From positions 1 through 53,252 of the forward strand of contig NZ_SSNW01000032.1 of the NCBI RefSeq assembly GCF_004801315.1: a stretch of 53,252 nt of DNA, in the 5' to 3' direction. The translations under genes and the position numbers were made by a program. This stretch comes from Deinococcus sp. Arct2-2 (GTDB lineage Bacteria > Deinococcota > Deinococci > Deinococcales > Deinococcaceae). The notes under the pieces are model-generated. The model was not told the DNA's origin. It saw nothing but the letters and a program-made list of their open reading frames with translations, and searched no databases. Below are positions 43,047 to 51,414 of this stretch, piece after piece (position 1 is the first letter of the stretch; each line of letters begins with the position of its first letter).

Positions 43047-43080
43047 ACAGCGGGGCAAGCCAATTGGTCCGCCCCGCTGT
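43047..43080 (+). terminator. Intrinsic terminator of the RdgB gene
   Basis: The stem ACAGCGGGGC / GCCCCGCTGT has a 14-nt loop, followed by GCTGTTCATCTTTT. It is flanked on both sides (43003-43027, 43094-43122) by heptamer-type GTGGAACG/CGTTCCAC remnants in inverted orientation. Confidence 0.75.
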
Positions 43081-43121
43081 GCTGTTCATCTTTTAACCAC
43101 GCTCCACGATCTACGTTCCAC

Positions 43122-43703
<582 letters not shown>

Positions 43704-43710
43704 GCCCCGC

Positions 43711-43716
43711 ATAATA
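43711..43716 (-). promoter_or_regulatory. -10 box TATTAT (leaderless)
   Basis: The box sits 7 nt before ATG 43703 of the HNH gene. Confidence 0.65.
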
Positions 43717-43791
43717 CGGCGCAGTTGTCAAGCAATTGGTGCGCCGGGTGGCTTATCGCTGGCCTAGATCGGCCTCAGAAAGGGGGCGAGA

Positions 43792-44469
43792 TCAACCCAA
43801 GCCCGGCAGACCCAGACCCGTGATCTTCAGGCCACCGCGCATAAACTCCAGCACACCATCGGCCACGTACTGCACGGCCAACGCCCCTAGCAGGACGCCC
43901 AGTACCCGCGTCACCACATGCACCCCGGTGAGGCCAATCACGCGGGCAATTTGACCCGACAGGCGCAGGGCGAGGTAACACAGCAGCAGCACCCCGAACG
44001 TAACCACAAAAACTGCGCCCAGCAGCAAGCCGTCGCCGTGTGCGTCGCTGGCGAGAATCATGATGCTGGCGAGGGTTCCGGGGCCAGCGATGAGCGGAAT
44101 AGCCAGCGGAAACACGCTGATATCTTGGCGTTCTTGGGCTTCTTGTTCTTCTTCGGGCGTTTCCTTGGAGCCGCTGGGCCGTGCAAACACCATGTCCAGC
44201 GCAATGAGGAACAGTAGGATGCCGCCCGCCACCCGGAAGGCGCTCAGGCTGATGCCCAAATGCTCCAGCAGCGCCCGCCCGAACAGCCCGAACAACAAGA
44301 TGATGATGCCCGCCACCACCGACGCCTTGAGGGCCACCCTCCGGCGCTCGAAGGCGGGGCGGTTGCCTGCCAGCCCGATAAAAATGGGCGCGAGGCCGAT
44401 GGGATCCATGACCACCAGCATGGTCAGGAAGGTTTGAAGACTAATGCTGGACAGTTCGGCCACATTCAC
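43792..44469 (-). CDS. MarC-family integral membrane protein
   Basis: The 225-residue protein has six helices. It has the family N-terminus [21 protein letters not shown] and the internally related second half [22 protein letters not shown], then [40 protein letters not shown]. The function of MarC is unresolved; older links to multiple antibiotic resistance were not confirmed. Start GTG 44469 lies 7 nt behind TACGCT (leaderless). Confidence 0.92.
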   Translation of the reverse strand: MNVAELSSISLQTFLTMLVVMDPIGLAPIFIGLAGNRPAFERRRVALKASVVAGIIILLFGLFGRALLEHLGISLSAFRVAGGILLFLIALDMVFARPSGSKETPEEEQEAQERQDISVFPLAIPLIAGPGTLASIMILASDAHGDGLLLGAVFVVTFGVLLLCYLALRLSGQIARVIGLTGVHVVTRVLGVLLGALAVQYVADGVLEFMRGGLKITGLGLPGLG

Positions 44470-44476
44470 GCCCCGT

Positions 44477-44482
44477 AGCGTA
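44477..44482 (-). promoter_or_regulatory. -10 box TACGCT (leaderless GTG)
   Basis: The box sits 7 nt before GTG 44469 of the MarC gene. Confidence 0.6.
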
Positions 44483-44532
44483 CCCCTAGGGGCGTCACGG
44501 AAGCGTCACCCGAGTTAGTAGCGCAGCAGACC

Positions 44533-45222
44533 TCAGGGCCGGGCGTTGACTTCCAGCGTGCCCACCGCCGCCACCGATTTGCCCCTCACGAGTTGGCGGG
44601 CCTGCACACCCACCGTATAGGTATTGACGCCCGTATCGGCTTTTACGCTGACGACAACGGGGAATGTCTCGCCCGCCCGCACCTGAGTTTTAGACAACTT
44701 CACGGTAATTCCGGGGGTGTTGCTGTCGGCAGCGAGGGTGAATAGGCCCGGATGCGTGGTAGGCGTGTAGCCACCAACCCGGCCCGACAAGGTGCGCGAC
44801 TGGCCCACGCGCAGGCTGAGGGTGGTCAGCGAGGAACTGCGGTCAGTGGGGCCACCTGCCGTAGACAGCACCACGTACCCGCCCGCACAGCCCGTGCTGC
44901 GCAGCACACCAATATCACGCGCCCCTACCGACAGCGCAGGCAGCAGCGAGGCCACCACCAGCCCCAGCCCCAGCGCCGCCCGTTTGGGCCGCCGGAAATT
45001 GAAGGCCGTAAAGCCCAGTCCACCCGGCCCCAGCAGCAGCGGCAGCAGCAGGGCCAGCAGCGTGTGCCCCTGACAGGGATCGGGCAACAAGGCCATGCCT
45101 AGCGCCCGCACCCCAAAGACCAGCGCCGCGCCGATTCCCCAGCCCAGCAGGAAGGCCGGAAGAAATTCCGCCGCACGGTAAGACGGAAATTCATTGGGGG
45201 CAGGAGACAACGGCAAACTCAT
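44533..45222 (-). CDS. Membrane protein with C-terminal extracytoplasmic domain, unknown
   Basis: The 229-residue protein has about three N-terminal membrane helices (FLPAFLLGWGIGAALVFGVRALGMALL; LLALLLPLLLGPGGLGFTAF; AALGLGLVVASLLPALSVGA). A beta-rich, probably Ig-like domain follows (SLTTLSLRVGQSRTLSGRVGGY; GITVKLSKTQVRAGETFPVVVSVKADTGVNTYTVGVQARQL). I recognise no family. ATG 45222 lies 6 nt behind TAGCCT (leaderless). Confidence 0.75.
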   Translation of the reverse strand: MSLPLSPAPNEFPSYRAAEFLPAFLLGWGIGAALVFGVRALGMALLPDPCQGHTLLALLLPLLLGPGGLGFTAFNFRRPKRAALGLGLVVASLLPALSVGARDIGVLRSTGCAGGYVVLSTAGGPTDRSSSLTTLSLRVGQSRTLSGRVGGYTPTTHPGLFTLAADSNTPGITVKLSKTQVRAGETFPVVVSVKADTGVNTYTVGVQARQLVRGKSVAAVGTLEVNARP

Positions 45223-45228
45223 GGTGTG

Positions 45229-45234
45229 AGGCTA
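45229..45234 (-). promoter_or_regulatory. -10 box TAGCCT (leaderless)
   Basis: The box sits 6 nt before ATG 45222. Confidence 0.6.
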
Positions 45235-45320
45235 GCGCGGCGGCGCGGGGACAAAGAGGCAGGCCAGAGAATGAGGGCTTTCTGCCGTGCTTGGGGACAC
45301 GTTGGAACGTTGAGGTAGAA

Positions 45321-45430
45321 GGTGAACCCCCCCGTTGCTGGCGCAACGCCCCCCCTTAGAGGGGAGGACAACAGCTTTTGCGCTCCCCTTTAAGGGGGGC
45401 TGGCTGCGAAGCAGACTGGGGGGTTCACAC
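45321..45430 (+). repeat. Repeat A copy 8
   Basis: A full-length copy between the Ig-like membrane protein gene and the fur-family gene. Confidence 0.85.
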
Positions 45431-45467
45431 GCAGCGTCAGCGCCAAATACACTTGGCAACCACTTGC

Positions 45468-45872
45468 TCAGCCGTCTTGGGTTGGCTTGGCCGCGCAGCC
45501 CTTACACATGCCCATAAATTCTAACCGCACTTCGGTCACGGCAAAGCCTGCGGGCAGGGCCGCCGCCGGAATACTGGGAATGGCTGCCGCGTCCACATCG
45601 AAAATTGCGCCGCAGCCCCGACAAACCGCGTGATGGTGATACTCGCCGCCGTGTTTGTAGTCGTAGCGCGTAGCCTGCCCCGCCCGCTCGATGGTCAGGA
45701 GTACGCCGTCACGCACAAGGGCGTCGAGGGTACGGTACACGGTGCCGAGGCTCACGCTGGGCAGCGATTGCCGCACCTTGCCATGAATCCACGCCGCGTC
45801 AGGGTGGGCACGCGAGGCCTGAAGCACCTCGATCACCGCCTGCCGTTGCCGGGTTTGCCGCACCATCGTCAT
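45468..45872 (-). CDS. Fur-family metalloregulator
   Basis: The 134-residue protein has a winged helix (RQTRQRQAVIEVLQASRAHPDAAWIHGKVRQ, VSLGTVYRTLDALVRDG) and a dimerisation/metal domain with HGGEYHHHAVCRGCGAIFDV and a C-terminal CKGC. Two CxxC pairs suggest a structural zinc site, and HHHAVC holds the regulatory metal ligands. It is of the Fur/PerR/Mur group, and the metal cannot be told from sequence. ATG 45872 lies 6 nt behind TATTCT (leaderless). The btu operon and the EamA gene are nearby but there is no evidence that it controls them. Confidence 0.92.
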   Translation of the reverse strand: MTMVRQTRQRQAVIEVLQASRAHPDAAWIHGKVRQSLPSVSLGTVYRTLDALVRDGVLLTIERAGQATRYDYKHGGEYHHHAVCRGCGAIFDVDAAAIPSIPAAALPAGFAVTEVRLEFMGMCKGCAAKPTQDG

Positions 45873-45878
45873 AGCGGG

Positions 45879-45884
45879 AGAATA
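45879..45884 (-). promoter_or_regulatory. -10 box TATTCT (leaderless)
   Basis: The box sits 6 nt before ATG 45872 of the Fur-family gene. Confidence 0.65.
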
Positions 45885-45925
45885 GCAAATGCCTCGCGGG
45901 GGAAATGGGATGTGGGGTGTGGGGT

Positions 45926-46056
45926 AGGTCTAAGGGTCTAAAGGTCGAGGGTCTAAGGCGCTGGGGCGTTGCGGTGTTTGGGTGGGCAGATCAGCCAAAA
46001 CAGGCGGCTAGGGTTGCCTATCTGTTCTTAAACCCTTAGACCCTAGACCCTTAGAC
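45926..46056. repeat. Inverted pair of TTAGACCC octamer arrays
   Basis: 45926-45958 (TCTAAGGG units) and 46024-46056 (CCCTTAGA units) are inverted copies that can form a stem of about 30 bp with a loop of about 65 nt, between the fur promoter and the end of the ferredoxin gene. Confidence 0.7.
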
Positions 46057-46078
46057 GCCCTACCTCCATCCCAGCGCC

Positions 46079-46420
46079 TTACGGCCCGTATTTTCCCCCC
46101 TCCGGCAAAGGTTCCCCGGCGTGCATAGCGCGGGCCACACTCAAGGCTTGCGGCAGGTCGGTGGCGGCGTACCAGCCTTCTTCTAGGCCGCCTTCCGGTT
46201 TGGTGCGGTACGCGCAGAGGGTTGGGCCATAGCTGCACGCGCCGAGGCAGCCGCTTTCGGTGAGGCGCAGGCTGCCGCCCTTTTTGTAGTAGGCAAGCGA
46301 TTCGCGCTCTAGAGCGTTCCAGAGAGCGCGGTGCAGCAGCGCAGAACCCCGCGTTTGGCAACTTTGGCCCTGACAGACCAGCAGGTGTCCACGAGTGGAA
46401 AAATAGAGAGGGCCGGACAT
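46079..46420 (-). CDS. Thioredoxin-like [2Fe-2S] ferredoxin
   Basis: The 113-residue protein carries four Cys in the thioredoxin-like 2Fe-2S layout: LLVCQGQSCQTRGS (C-x4-C) and ESGCLGACSYGP (C-x3-C). This resembles NuoE-like or cobalt-reductase-linked small ferredoxins. It is a likely electron carrier of unknown partner. ATG 46420 lies 8 nt behind TAGCCT (leaderless). It is divergent from the EamA gene with a 75-nt spacer. Confidence 0.85.
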   Translation of the reverse strand: MSGPLYFSTRGHLLVCQGQSCQTRGSALLHRALWNALERESLAYYKKGGSLRLTESGCLGACSYGPTLCAYRTKPEGGLEEGWYAATDLPQALSVARAMHAGEPLPEGGKYGP

Positions 46421-46428
46421 AGATGCTT

Positions 46429-46434
46429 AGGCTA
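46429..46434 (-). promoter_or_regulatory. -10 box TAGCCT (leaderless)
   Basis: The box sits 8 nt before ATG 46420 of the ferredoxin gene. Confidence 0.55.
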
Positions 46435-46483
46435 CAGACCAAAGCGCGGCGCATTGGCCTGCTTGCTCTCAATCTGCGGCGGG

Positions 46484-46489
46484 TAGATT
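46484..46489 (+). promoter_or_regulatory. -10 box TAGATT (leaderless)
   Basis: The box sits 6 nt before ATG 46496 of the EamA gene. Confidence 0.6.
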
Positions 46490-46495
46490 GGGGCA

Positions 46496-47380
46496 ATGCC
46501 GCTCCGAAGCCTGCTGTTGGCCCTGTTGATTACCTTTATCTGGGGCGTGAATTTTGTGGTGATCAAACTGAGTGTCACCGACGCCCCGCCGCTGTTGGTG
46601 GCCGCGCTACGCTTTGCGTTGGCCGCCTTGCCCGCCGTGTTCTTTATTCCGCGCCCGCTGATGCGCTGGCAACTGTTGGTGGGCTACGGCTTGGCGGTGG
46701 GCGTGGTGCAGTTTGGGCTGCTCTACCTCGCCATTCAGTTGGGCATGAGCGCGGGCCTCGCCAGCCTGCTCATGCAGATGCAAGCCTTTTTTACGGCGCT
46801 GCTGGCGGCGGCTTTATTGCGAGAAAAACTGGGGCCGAACCAAATCTTGGGCATGGCGCTGGCCTTTGCGGGCATGGGCGTCATTGGGCTGCTGGCCGAT
46901 CATCAGACCAGTCTCATCGGATTCGGATTGGTCTTGGTCGCGGCGGGCGGGTGGGCCGTCAGCAACATTTTGGTGAAATCGGCGGGCAATGCCAACATGC
47001 TGAGCCTCGTGGTCTGGTCGGCCCTGATTCCGCCCCTTCCCCTCACGCTACTGGCAGGCGTCACCAGCGGCTGGGACGCTGTAGGCCGTACCCTCACCAG
47101 CAGCGGCCCCGGCTTTTGGCTGGCGGTGGCCTTCATGGGCTACTTCAATACCGTGTTGGGTTTCGGCATCTGGAATTGGCTGATTCAGCAGCACGGGGCC
47201 AGCCGGGTCGCGCCGCTGTCTTTGTTGGTGCCTGTGTTCGGCATGCTCAGCAGCGCCCTGTATTTTCAAGAATCCTTTCCGCCGTTAAAAGTATTGGGCG
47301 CGGCGTTGGTGTTCGTGGGCCTGATCGTGCATGTGTTCGGGGGCGCGTGGTGGGGGCGGTGGCGGGCGGTGCAGGGGTGA
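46496..47380 (+). CDS. EamA/DMT-family transporter
   Basis: The 294-residue protein is a drug/metabolite transporter of the RhaT/EamA type, with ten helices in two EamA repeats. The first starts SLLLALLITFIWGVNFVVIKLS. The second is around GFGLVLVAAGGWAVSNILVKSAG, with SVAPLSLLVPVFGMLSSALYFQES-like features. It is probably an exporter of amino acids or other small metabolites. The substrate is unknown. It stands alone, followed by repeat B. Confidence 0.92.
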   Translation: MPLRSLLLALLITFIWGVNFVVIKLSVTDAPPLLVAALRFALAALPAVFFIPRPLMRWQLLVGYGLAVGVVQFGLLYLAIQLGMSAGLASLLMQMQAFFTALLAAALLREKLGPNQILGMALAFAGMGVIGLLADHQTSLIGFGLVLVAAGGWAVSNILVKSAGNANMLSLVVWSALIPPLPLTLLAGVTSGWDAVGRTLTSSGPGFWLAVAFMGYFNTVLGFGIWNWLIQQHGASRVAPLSLLVPVFGMLSSALYFQESFPPLKVLGAALVFVGLIVHVFGGAWWGRWRAVQG

Positions 47381-47813
47381 AAGGGACGGTTTTTAGTTTG
47401 TGGGGCTTGTCTCACGTTGGACTCCCCCACCCCCCAGCCCCCGCCCCCAAAGGGTGCAGGGGAGCAGACGTTGCACTAGGCAGGATTGACCTTGTCGCGT
47501 CCAGACTTGGCTGAATCGTTCGTTTGAAGCGGAATCGCCAGTTCATTCTGAGATGGAATTGGCCCGCGCGTTGCACGCACGACGGCCTCACACGGATGTG
47601 GGCGGGAACGGTGTGAGGTGGCGGTGTCGGGGTCGTTGCTCCCTCACCCTTGAGCGGGACTCGCAGAGCTGCGGAGCAGTGGGCTGGGGACTCGCAGAGC
47701 GTCTTGATCAGAACGGACGCGCATGAGCACGCCTGACCGCTGCGAAGCAGAGGGGGTGAATGAGCGCCAGCGATTGCCTTTCCTCAGACCCTAGACCCTT
47801 AGACGCAGCACCC
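47381..47813. repeat. Repeat B (inverted), repeat C and octamer array
   Basis: Positions 47410-47640 are a repeat B copy in reverse orientation relative to the copies at 7.7 and 38.6 kb. Positions 47637-47775 contain repeat C elements, including a duplicated ACTCGCAGAGC segment. Positions 47785-47802 are CCCTTAGA octamers. No gene is supported. They lie between convergent EamA and btuD genes. Confidence 0.75.
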
Positions 47814-48632
47814 CTAAACCCCTTCCCCGCCGTCCTGCGGCAGCACCACCAGCCGCCCGTCATGCCGGATCACCTGCGCGTGAATGCCATAGGCCGTGTG
47901 CAAAAGCGCGGGCGTCAGCACTTCTTCGGGGGGGCCAGCCGCCAGCACGCGGCCTTGATGCAGCAGCAACAAAGCGTCGGCGCGGGCCGCCAGATTCAGG
48001 TCATGTAGCACGGCCACCACGCCGAGGCCCCCGGCCACTTCGCAGCGCACATACCGGATCACGTCCAGTGCGTAGGCAAGGTCTAGGTGGTTGGTGGGTT
48101 CGTCCAGCAGCAGAAACCGGGGCTGCGAGGCCAGCGCCCGTGCCAACGACACCCGCTGCCGTTCGCCGCCCGACAATTCGGACACGCGGCGGTGTTCGAA
48201 CCGCAGGGTATCGGTACGGGTAAGCGCGTCGGTCACGGCGGATTCGTCGGCATCTGTCCACGGGCGGGTGGGAATGAGGCCCCAGCGCCACGCGCCCGCG
48301 CCCCGGCCCAGCGCCACCACATCGCGTACCTGTGCCGTGTCGGGCAAGCCTTCGCCCTGCGCCAGATAGGCCAGCGTCCGCGCCCGCTCAGACCGGGGCC
48401 AGTCGGCCAGCTTGCGCCCCAGCAACCGCACTTCGCCGTGTTCGGGGGGACTGAGGCCCAGCAGCGCCCGCAGCAAGGTACTTTTGCCCGCACCGTTGGG
48501 GCCGATGACGGCAGTAAACACGCCCGCCGGAAAGGTGGCACTCACCTCCTGCACAGCGGCAAAGGTTCCGGCCCGGACGTGGAGAGCATGGGCTTCTAGG
48601 GTGTGGGAGTGCGTTTCTTGGATGGGAGTCAC
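47814..48632 (-). CDS. btuD: Cobalamin/iron-siderophore-type ABC transporter ATPase
   Basis: The 272-residue protein has Walker A VIGPNGAGKSTLLRALLG, signature VSELSGGERQRVSLARAL, Walker B FLLLDEPTNHLD and the switch His in VLHDLN. It is of the FecE/HmuV/BtuD subfamily, which pairs with FecCD permeases. With btuC and btuF upstream under a cobalamin riboswitch, it should power vitamin B12 import. Start GTG 48632 has no clear Shine-Dalgarno. The 240-nt gap to btuC is filled with repeats, so its expression level could depend on them. Confidence 0.9.
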   Translation of the reverse strand: MTPIQETHSHTLEAHALHVRAGTFAAVQEVSATFPAGVFTAVIGPNGAGKSTLLRALLGLSPPEHGEVRLLGRKLADWPRSERARTLAYLAQGEGLPDTAQVRDVVALGRGAGAWRWGLIPTRPWTDADESAVTDALTRTDTLRFEHRRVSELSGGERQRVSLARALASQPRFLLLDEPTNHLDLAYALDVIRYVRCEVAGGLGVVAVLHDLNLAARADALLLLHQGRVLAAGPPEEVLTPALLHTAYGIHAQVIRHDGRLVVLPQDGGEGV

Positions 48633-48872
48633 CTCGCTTTTGGGGGGTGGGTCTAAGGGTCAAAGGTGTGGGGGCGGGTTTGTCTTCCCGGTCGCCCCCT
48701 CACCCCGCTGCTGGTGCAGCGCCCCTCTCCCGCAAGGGTAGAGGGCAACAGATCAGTGCAAAAAGCTCGGTATTGCTCCCTCTCCCTTTACGGGGGAGGG
48801 CCGGGGAGGGGGTGAGTGAGCGCCAGCGATTACCCTTCCTCAGACCTTAGTCCCTTAGACGCCTTTCGCCCC
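48633..48872. repeat. Repeat C between btuC and btuD
   Basis: The spacer has octamer arrays at 48650-48665 and 48838-48861 and repeat C hairpins at 48690-48835, again with GAGTGAGCGCCAGCGATT near its right end. Confidence 0.7.
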
Positions 48873-49928
48873 TCAATCACTCCGCCCACGCGCCAGCAGC
48901 CACAGAAAAAACGGCCCCCCCAGCAGCGTCGTCACCACCCCCACCTGACTGAGAACAGTGGTGCGCGACAGCAGATCGGCCAGCACCAGCAGCGCCGCAC
49001 CCGCCAGCGCACTGATCGGCAAGAGGACGCGGTGGCCCGCACCCCACACCAGCCGCACCAGATGAGGCACCACCAAGCCCACGAAACCGATGATGCCCAC
49101 ATACGCCACCGCCGCCGCCGTCGCCGCGCTGGCGGCTATGACCACCAGCAAACGCAGGCGCTCCACAGGCACGCCGAGACTGCGGGCGGTCAGGTCTCCG
49201 AGTTGTAACGTGTCCAGCGCACGGGCCAGCGCCATCAGTACGCCGCAGCCGATGACCGCGTAGGGCAAGATGGTCAGCACGTCGCGCCAGCCGCTAAAGC
49301 CCAGATCGCCCAGCGTGTAGGCCAGCACTTGCCGCGCCCGGTCTTCTCCGCGCAGGATCAGGAAGGTGGTAAATGCGCTCAGGACACTGCCCACCACCAC
49401 GCCCGCCAGAATGAGACGCGTGGGCGGAAAGCGCCGCCCCTCCCGCGAGAGGGCCAGTGTTGCGCCCACCGCCGCCAATGCAAAAGCCAGCGCCGACAGC
49501 GGAATGCTGGAGCGGGGCCAGCCTGCCACGATGCCCACGGTGGCTCCCAGCGCACCGCCACTGGCGACGCCCAGCAAGTAAGGATCGGCCAGCGGATTGC
49601 GGAACACACCCTGAAACGCCGCCCCACACACCGACAGGCATGCGCCCACGACAAGCCCCATGACCACGCGGGGCAAGCGGATTTGCCACACGATGATGTC
49701 GTTGCCACTCAGTTCTGCGCCGCTGCCGAGGCTCAGCACCCCGCGCCACAGCGCCCCCAGCACCTCGGCAGGCGGAATGAACACGCTGCCGAGGCCCACC
49801 GCCAGCACGATGGAGGCCAACAGCACGGCCAGCAGCGCCAAAGTGCGTGGCAGCAAGCGGCGGGGTGGGTGGGTGGTGGAGTGTGGATCGTGGATCGTGG
49901 TCAACGGCAACGCCTCCCCTGTTCGCAC
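48873..49928 (-). CDS. btuC: FecCD-type ABC permease (cobalamin)
   Basis: The permease of about 350 residues has about ten helices. It includes LPRVVMGLVVGACLSVCGAAFQGVFRNPLADPYLLGVASGGALGA and AVAYVGIIGFVGLVVPHLVRLVWG, both signatures of the BtuC/FecCD family. The long N-terminal frame from GTG 49928 contains heptamer repeat sequence (ACGATCCACGATCC). A start at TTG 49904, 8 nt after GGGGAGG, is a plausible alternative that still translates part of that repeat. It lies 35 nt downstream of btuF. Confidence 0.9.
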   Translation of the reverse strand: MRTGEALPLTTIHDPHSTTHPPRRLLPRTLALLAVLLASIVLAVGLGSVFIPPAEVLGALWRGVLSLGSGAELSGNDIIVWQIRLPRVVMGLVVGACLSVCGAAFQGVFRNPLADPYLLGVASGGALGATVGIVAGWPRSSIPLSALAFALAAVGATLALSREGRRFPPTRLILAGVVVGSVLSAFTTFLILRGEDRARQVLAYTLGDLGFSGWRDVLTILPYAVIGCGVLMALARALDTLQLGDLTARSLGVPVERLRLLVVIAASAATAAAVAYVGIIGFVGLVVPHLVRLVWGAGHRVLLPISALAGAALLVLADLLSRTTVLSQVGVVTTLLGGPFFLWLLARGRSD

Positions 49929-49963
49929 TCACCACGCAGCCCTACCCACTTACGTCGTTTCAC

Positions 49964-50836
49964 CTACTTGAACAGGCCCGGATGCACCAGCTTCGCCAAC
50001 CCGCGCAACGCTTCCGGCAAACGGGGGCCGGGGCGAGACAAAATCGTGCCCAGTCCGGCAGGCAAGTCCACGACACGGCTTGTTTTGACTGCCGCCAGCG
50101 TGTTCCAGCCGGGGCGGGCGCTCACTGTTTTGGCATCTACACCCAAAATCAGTTGGGGGTTGGCCTTCACGATAAATTCGGGGTCAACTTTGGGGAAGTC
50201 GCCCATGCTAGCCGGAATGATGTTGCGTGCGCCCGCTTTGGTGAGCAGCACGCCCATAAACGAGTTTGGGCCAATGGAATACGGCGTCGGGTCAATTTCG
50301 TAGTAGGCGGTGGGCTTGTTCACCACGTTTTTGGTCAGAATCTCGGTACGGGCGATGTCTTGGCGCATCTTGAGGACTAACGCTTTGGCCTGCGCTTCCC
50401 GGTTCACCAACCGCCCCAGCACCAGCGTTTTGCTGAACACTTCATCGTAGGTTTCGGGGTTGACGGCTATAACCGTAATTCCAGCCTGCGCCAGCGGTTC
50501 GGCCAACTTGCCGTACTGACTGATCAGCACCAGATCGGGCTTGAGGGCCACGATTGCTTCTATGTTGGGGTTATACAGTCCGCCCACTTTGGGGAGCTTC
50601 GCAGCTTGCTGCGGGTAATCGGTGTAATCGTCTACGCCCACCAATTTGTCGCACGCGCCGATGGCACACAGCGTTTCGCTGGAGCTGGGCAGCACGCTGA
50701 TAATCCGCTTCGGCTCGGCCTTCAGGGTGACTTTGCGGCCTAAGTCGTCGGTGATAGTGAGGGGGTAGGTGGTGGCAGAGGCCGAAGCCGAAAGCGCCAA
50801 AGCAGAGGTCAAAACAAATGCTGAAACAATCTTCAT
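49964..50836 (-). CDS. btuF: Cobalamin-binding periplasmic protein BtuF-like
   Basis: The 290-residue protein has a signal peptide (MKIVSAFVLTSALALSASASA) without lipobox, and a class III substrate-binding fold: TITDDLGRKVTLKAEPKRIISVLPSSSETLCAIGACDKLVGVDDYTDYP, IEAIVALKPDLVLIS, and a C-terminal DLPAGLGTILSRPGPRLPEALRGLAKLVHP. The class as a whole binds corrinoids, haem or siderophores. The riboswitch decides for cobalamin. ATG 50836 has GGGAG 7 nt upstream. It is the first gene of the operon. Confidence 0.9.
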   Translation of the reverse strand: MKIVSAFVLTSALALSASASATTYPLTITDDLGRKVTLKAEPKRIISVLPSSSETLCAIGACDKLVGVDDYTDYPQQAAKLPKVGGLYNPNIEAIVALKPDLVLISQYGKLAEPLAQAGITVIAVNPETYDEVFSKTLVLGRLVNREAQAKALVLKMRQDIARTEILTKNVVNKPTAYYEIDPTPYSIGPNSFMGVLLTKAGARNIIPASMGDFPKVDPEFIVKANPQLILGVDAKTVSARPGWNTLAAVKTSRVVDLPAGLGTILSRPGPRLPEALRGLAKLVHPGLFK

Positions 50837-50871
50837 GGTGGATCTCCCTTGTGGGCAGTCCTCCGCAGAAT

Positions 50872-50895
50872 AAAAAACGCCCCGCAGTGGGGGCG
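50872..50895 (-). terminator. Riboswitch-associated intrinsic terminator
   Basis: The stem CGCCCC / GGGGCG (CGCCCCCACTGCGGGGCG) is followed by TTTTTTATT, between the riboswitch and the btuF Shine-Dalgarno. It fits transcription attenuation when cobalamin is bound. Confidence 0.85.
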
Positions 50896-50984
50896 AAAGT
50901 GAACACGTCCGGGGCCGCTGCCCACGGATGGGAGCCTTGCCCTAGGCGTCCCTCCTTCCGCGAGAGGTGTGGCCGCATGCCCGC

Positions 50985-51150
50985 ACGTGCTGTCTTCTGA
51001 CGGGGCGCGGGGCATGGACAGGTAGGGCGTTCGGACTTCGCCGCCAATTCTGGAATCGGGTTCTAGAATCAGGGCGTTACCGTTGCGCGACAGTGCCGGA
51101 CTGTGCTGATTAATCAGCAGTCACCGGACTTCCCCCACGCCTATCGGGGG
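50985..51150 (-). promoter_or_regulatory. Cobalamin riboswitch
   Basis: On the minus strand, from upstream to downstream, the leader contains GGGGGAAGTCCGGTG (51136-51122), CGCAACGGTAACGCC (51087-51073, compare CGCAACTGTAA of the aptamer core) and a B12-box-like GTCAGAAGACAGC (about 51002-50989, compare the consensus AGYCAGRAGACCTGCC). The order and spacing match the cobalamin aptamer. The start is inferred from a TATACT promoter. The exact ends are approximate. Confidence 0.85.
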
Positions 51151-51151
51151 C

Positions 51152-51157
51152 AGTATA
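51152..51157 (-). promoter_or_regulatory. -10 box TATACT upstream of riboswitch
   Basis: A consensus -10 just upstream of the aptamer, with only a weak -35-like hexamer 17 nt before it. Confidence 0.6.
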
Positions 51158-51250
51158 CGGCGGTTGGGGGCAGTTAAGGGTCTGGGTGGGAATTTGTCTG
51201 AGTGCCTACGGTGAGGGCGTACATCGGTTGTGGTTCTCTACTTGGAAGGC

Positions 51251-51357
51251 GGAGCCCCCCCGTTGCTCCGCAACGCCCCCCTTAGAGGTGGGGACACAAG
51301 CACTTTCGCTCCCCTTTAAGGGAGGCTGGCTGCAAAGCAGACTGGGGGGTTCACACA
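51251..51357 (+). repeat. Repeat A copy 9
   Basis: A full-length copy between the btu riboswitch region and plsC. Confidence 0.85.
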
Positions 51358-51414
51358 GCGTCAGCGATTGCCCTTCTTAGACCCTTCGACCCTTAGAGGC
51401 CCCCAAACCGCCGT

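Larger units (their letters stand above)
50837..51414. other. Intergenic: riboswitch, terminator and repeat A
   Basis: This 578-bp gap holds, on the minus strand, a cobalamin riboswitch (about 50985-51150), a terminator (50872-50895) and the btuF Shine-Dalgarno. To the right lies repeat A copy 9 (51251-51357) and an octamer array (51378-51398). Confidence 0.8.
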
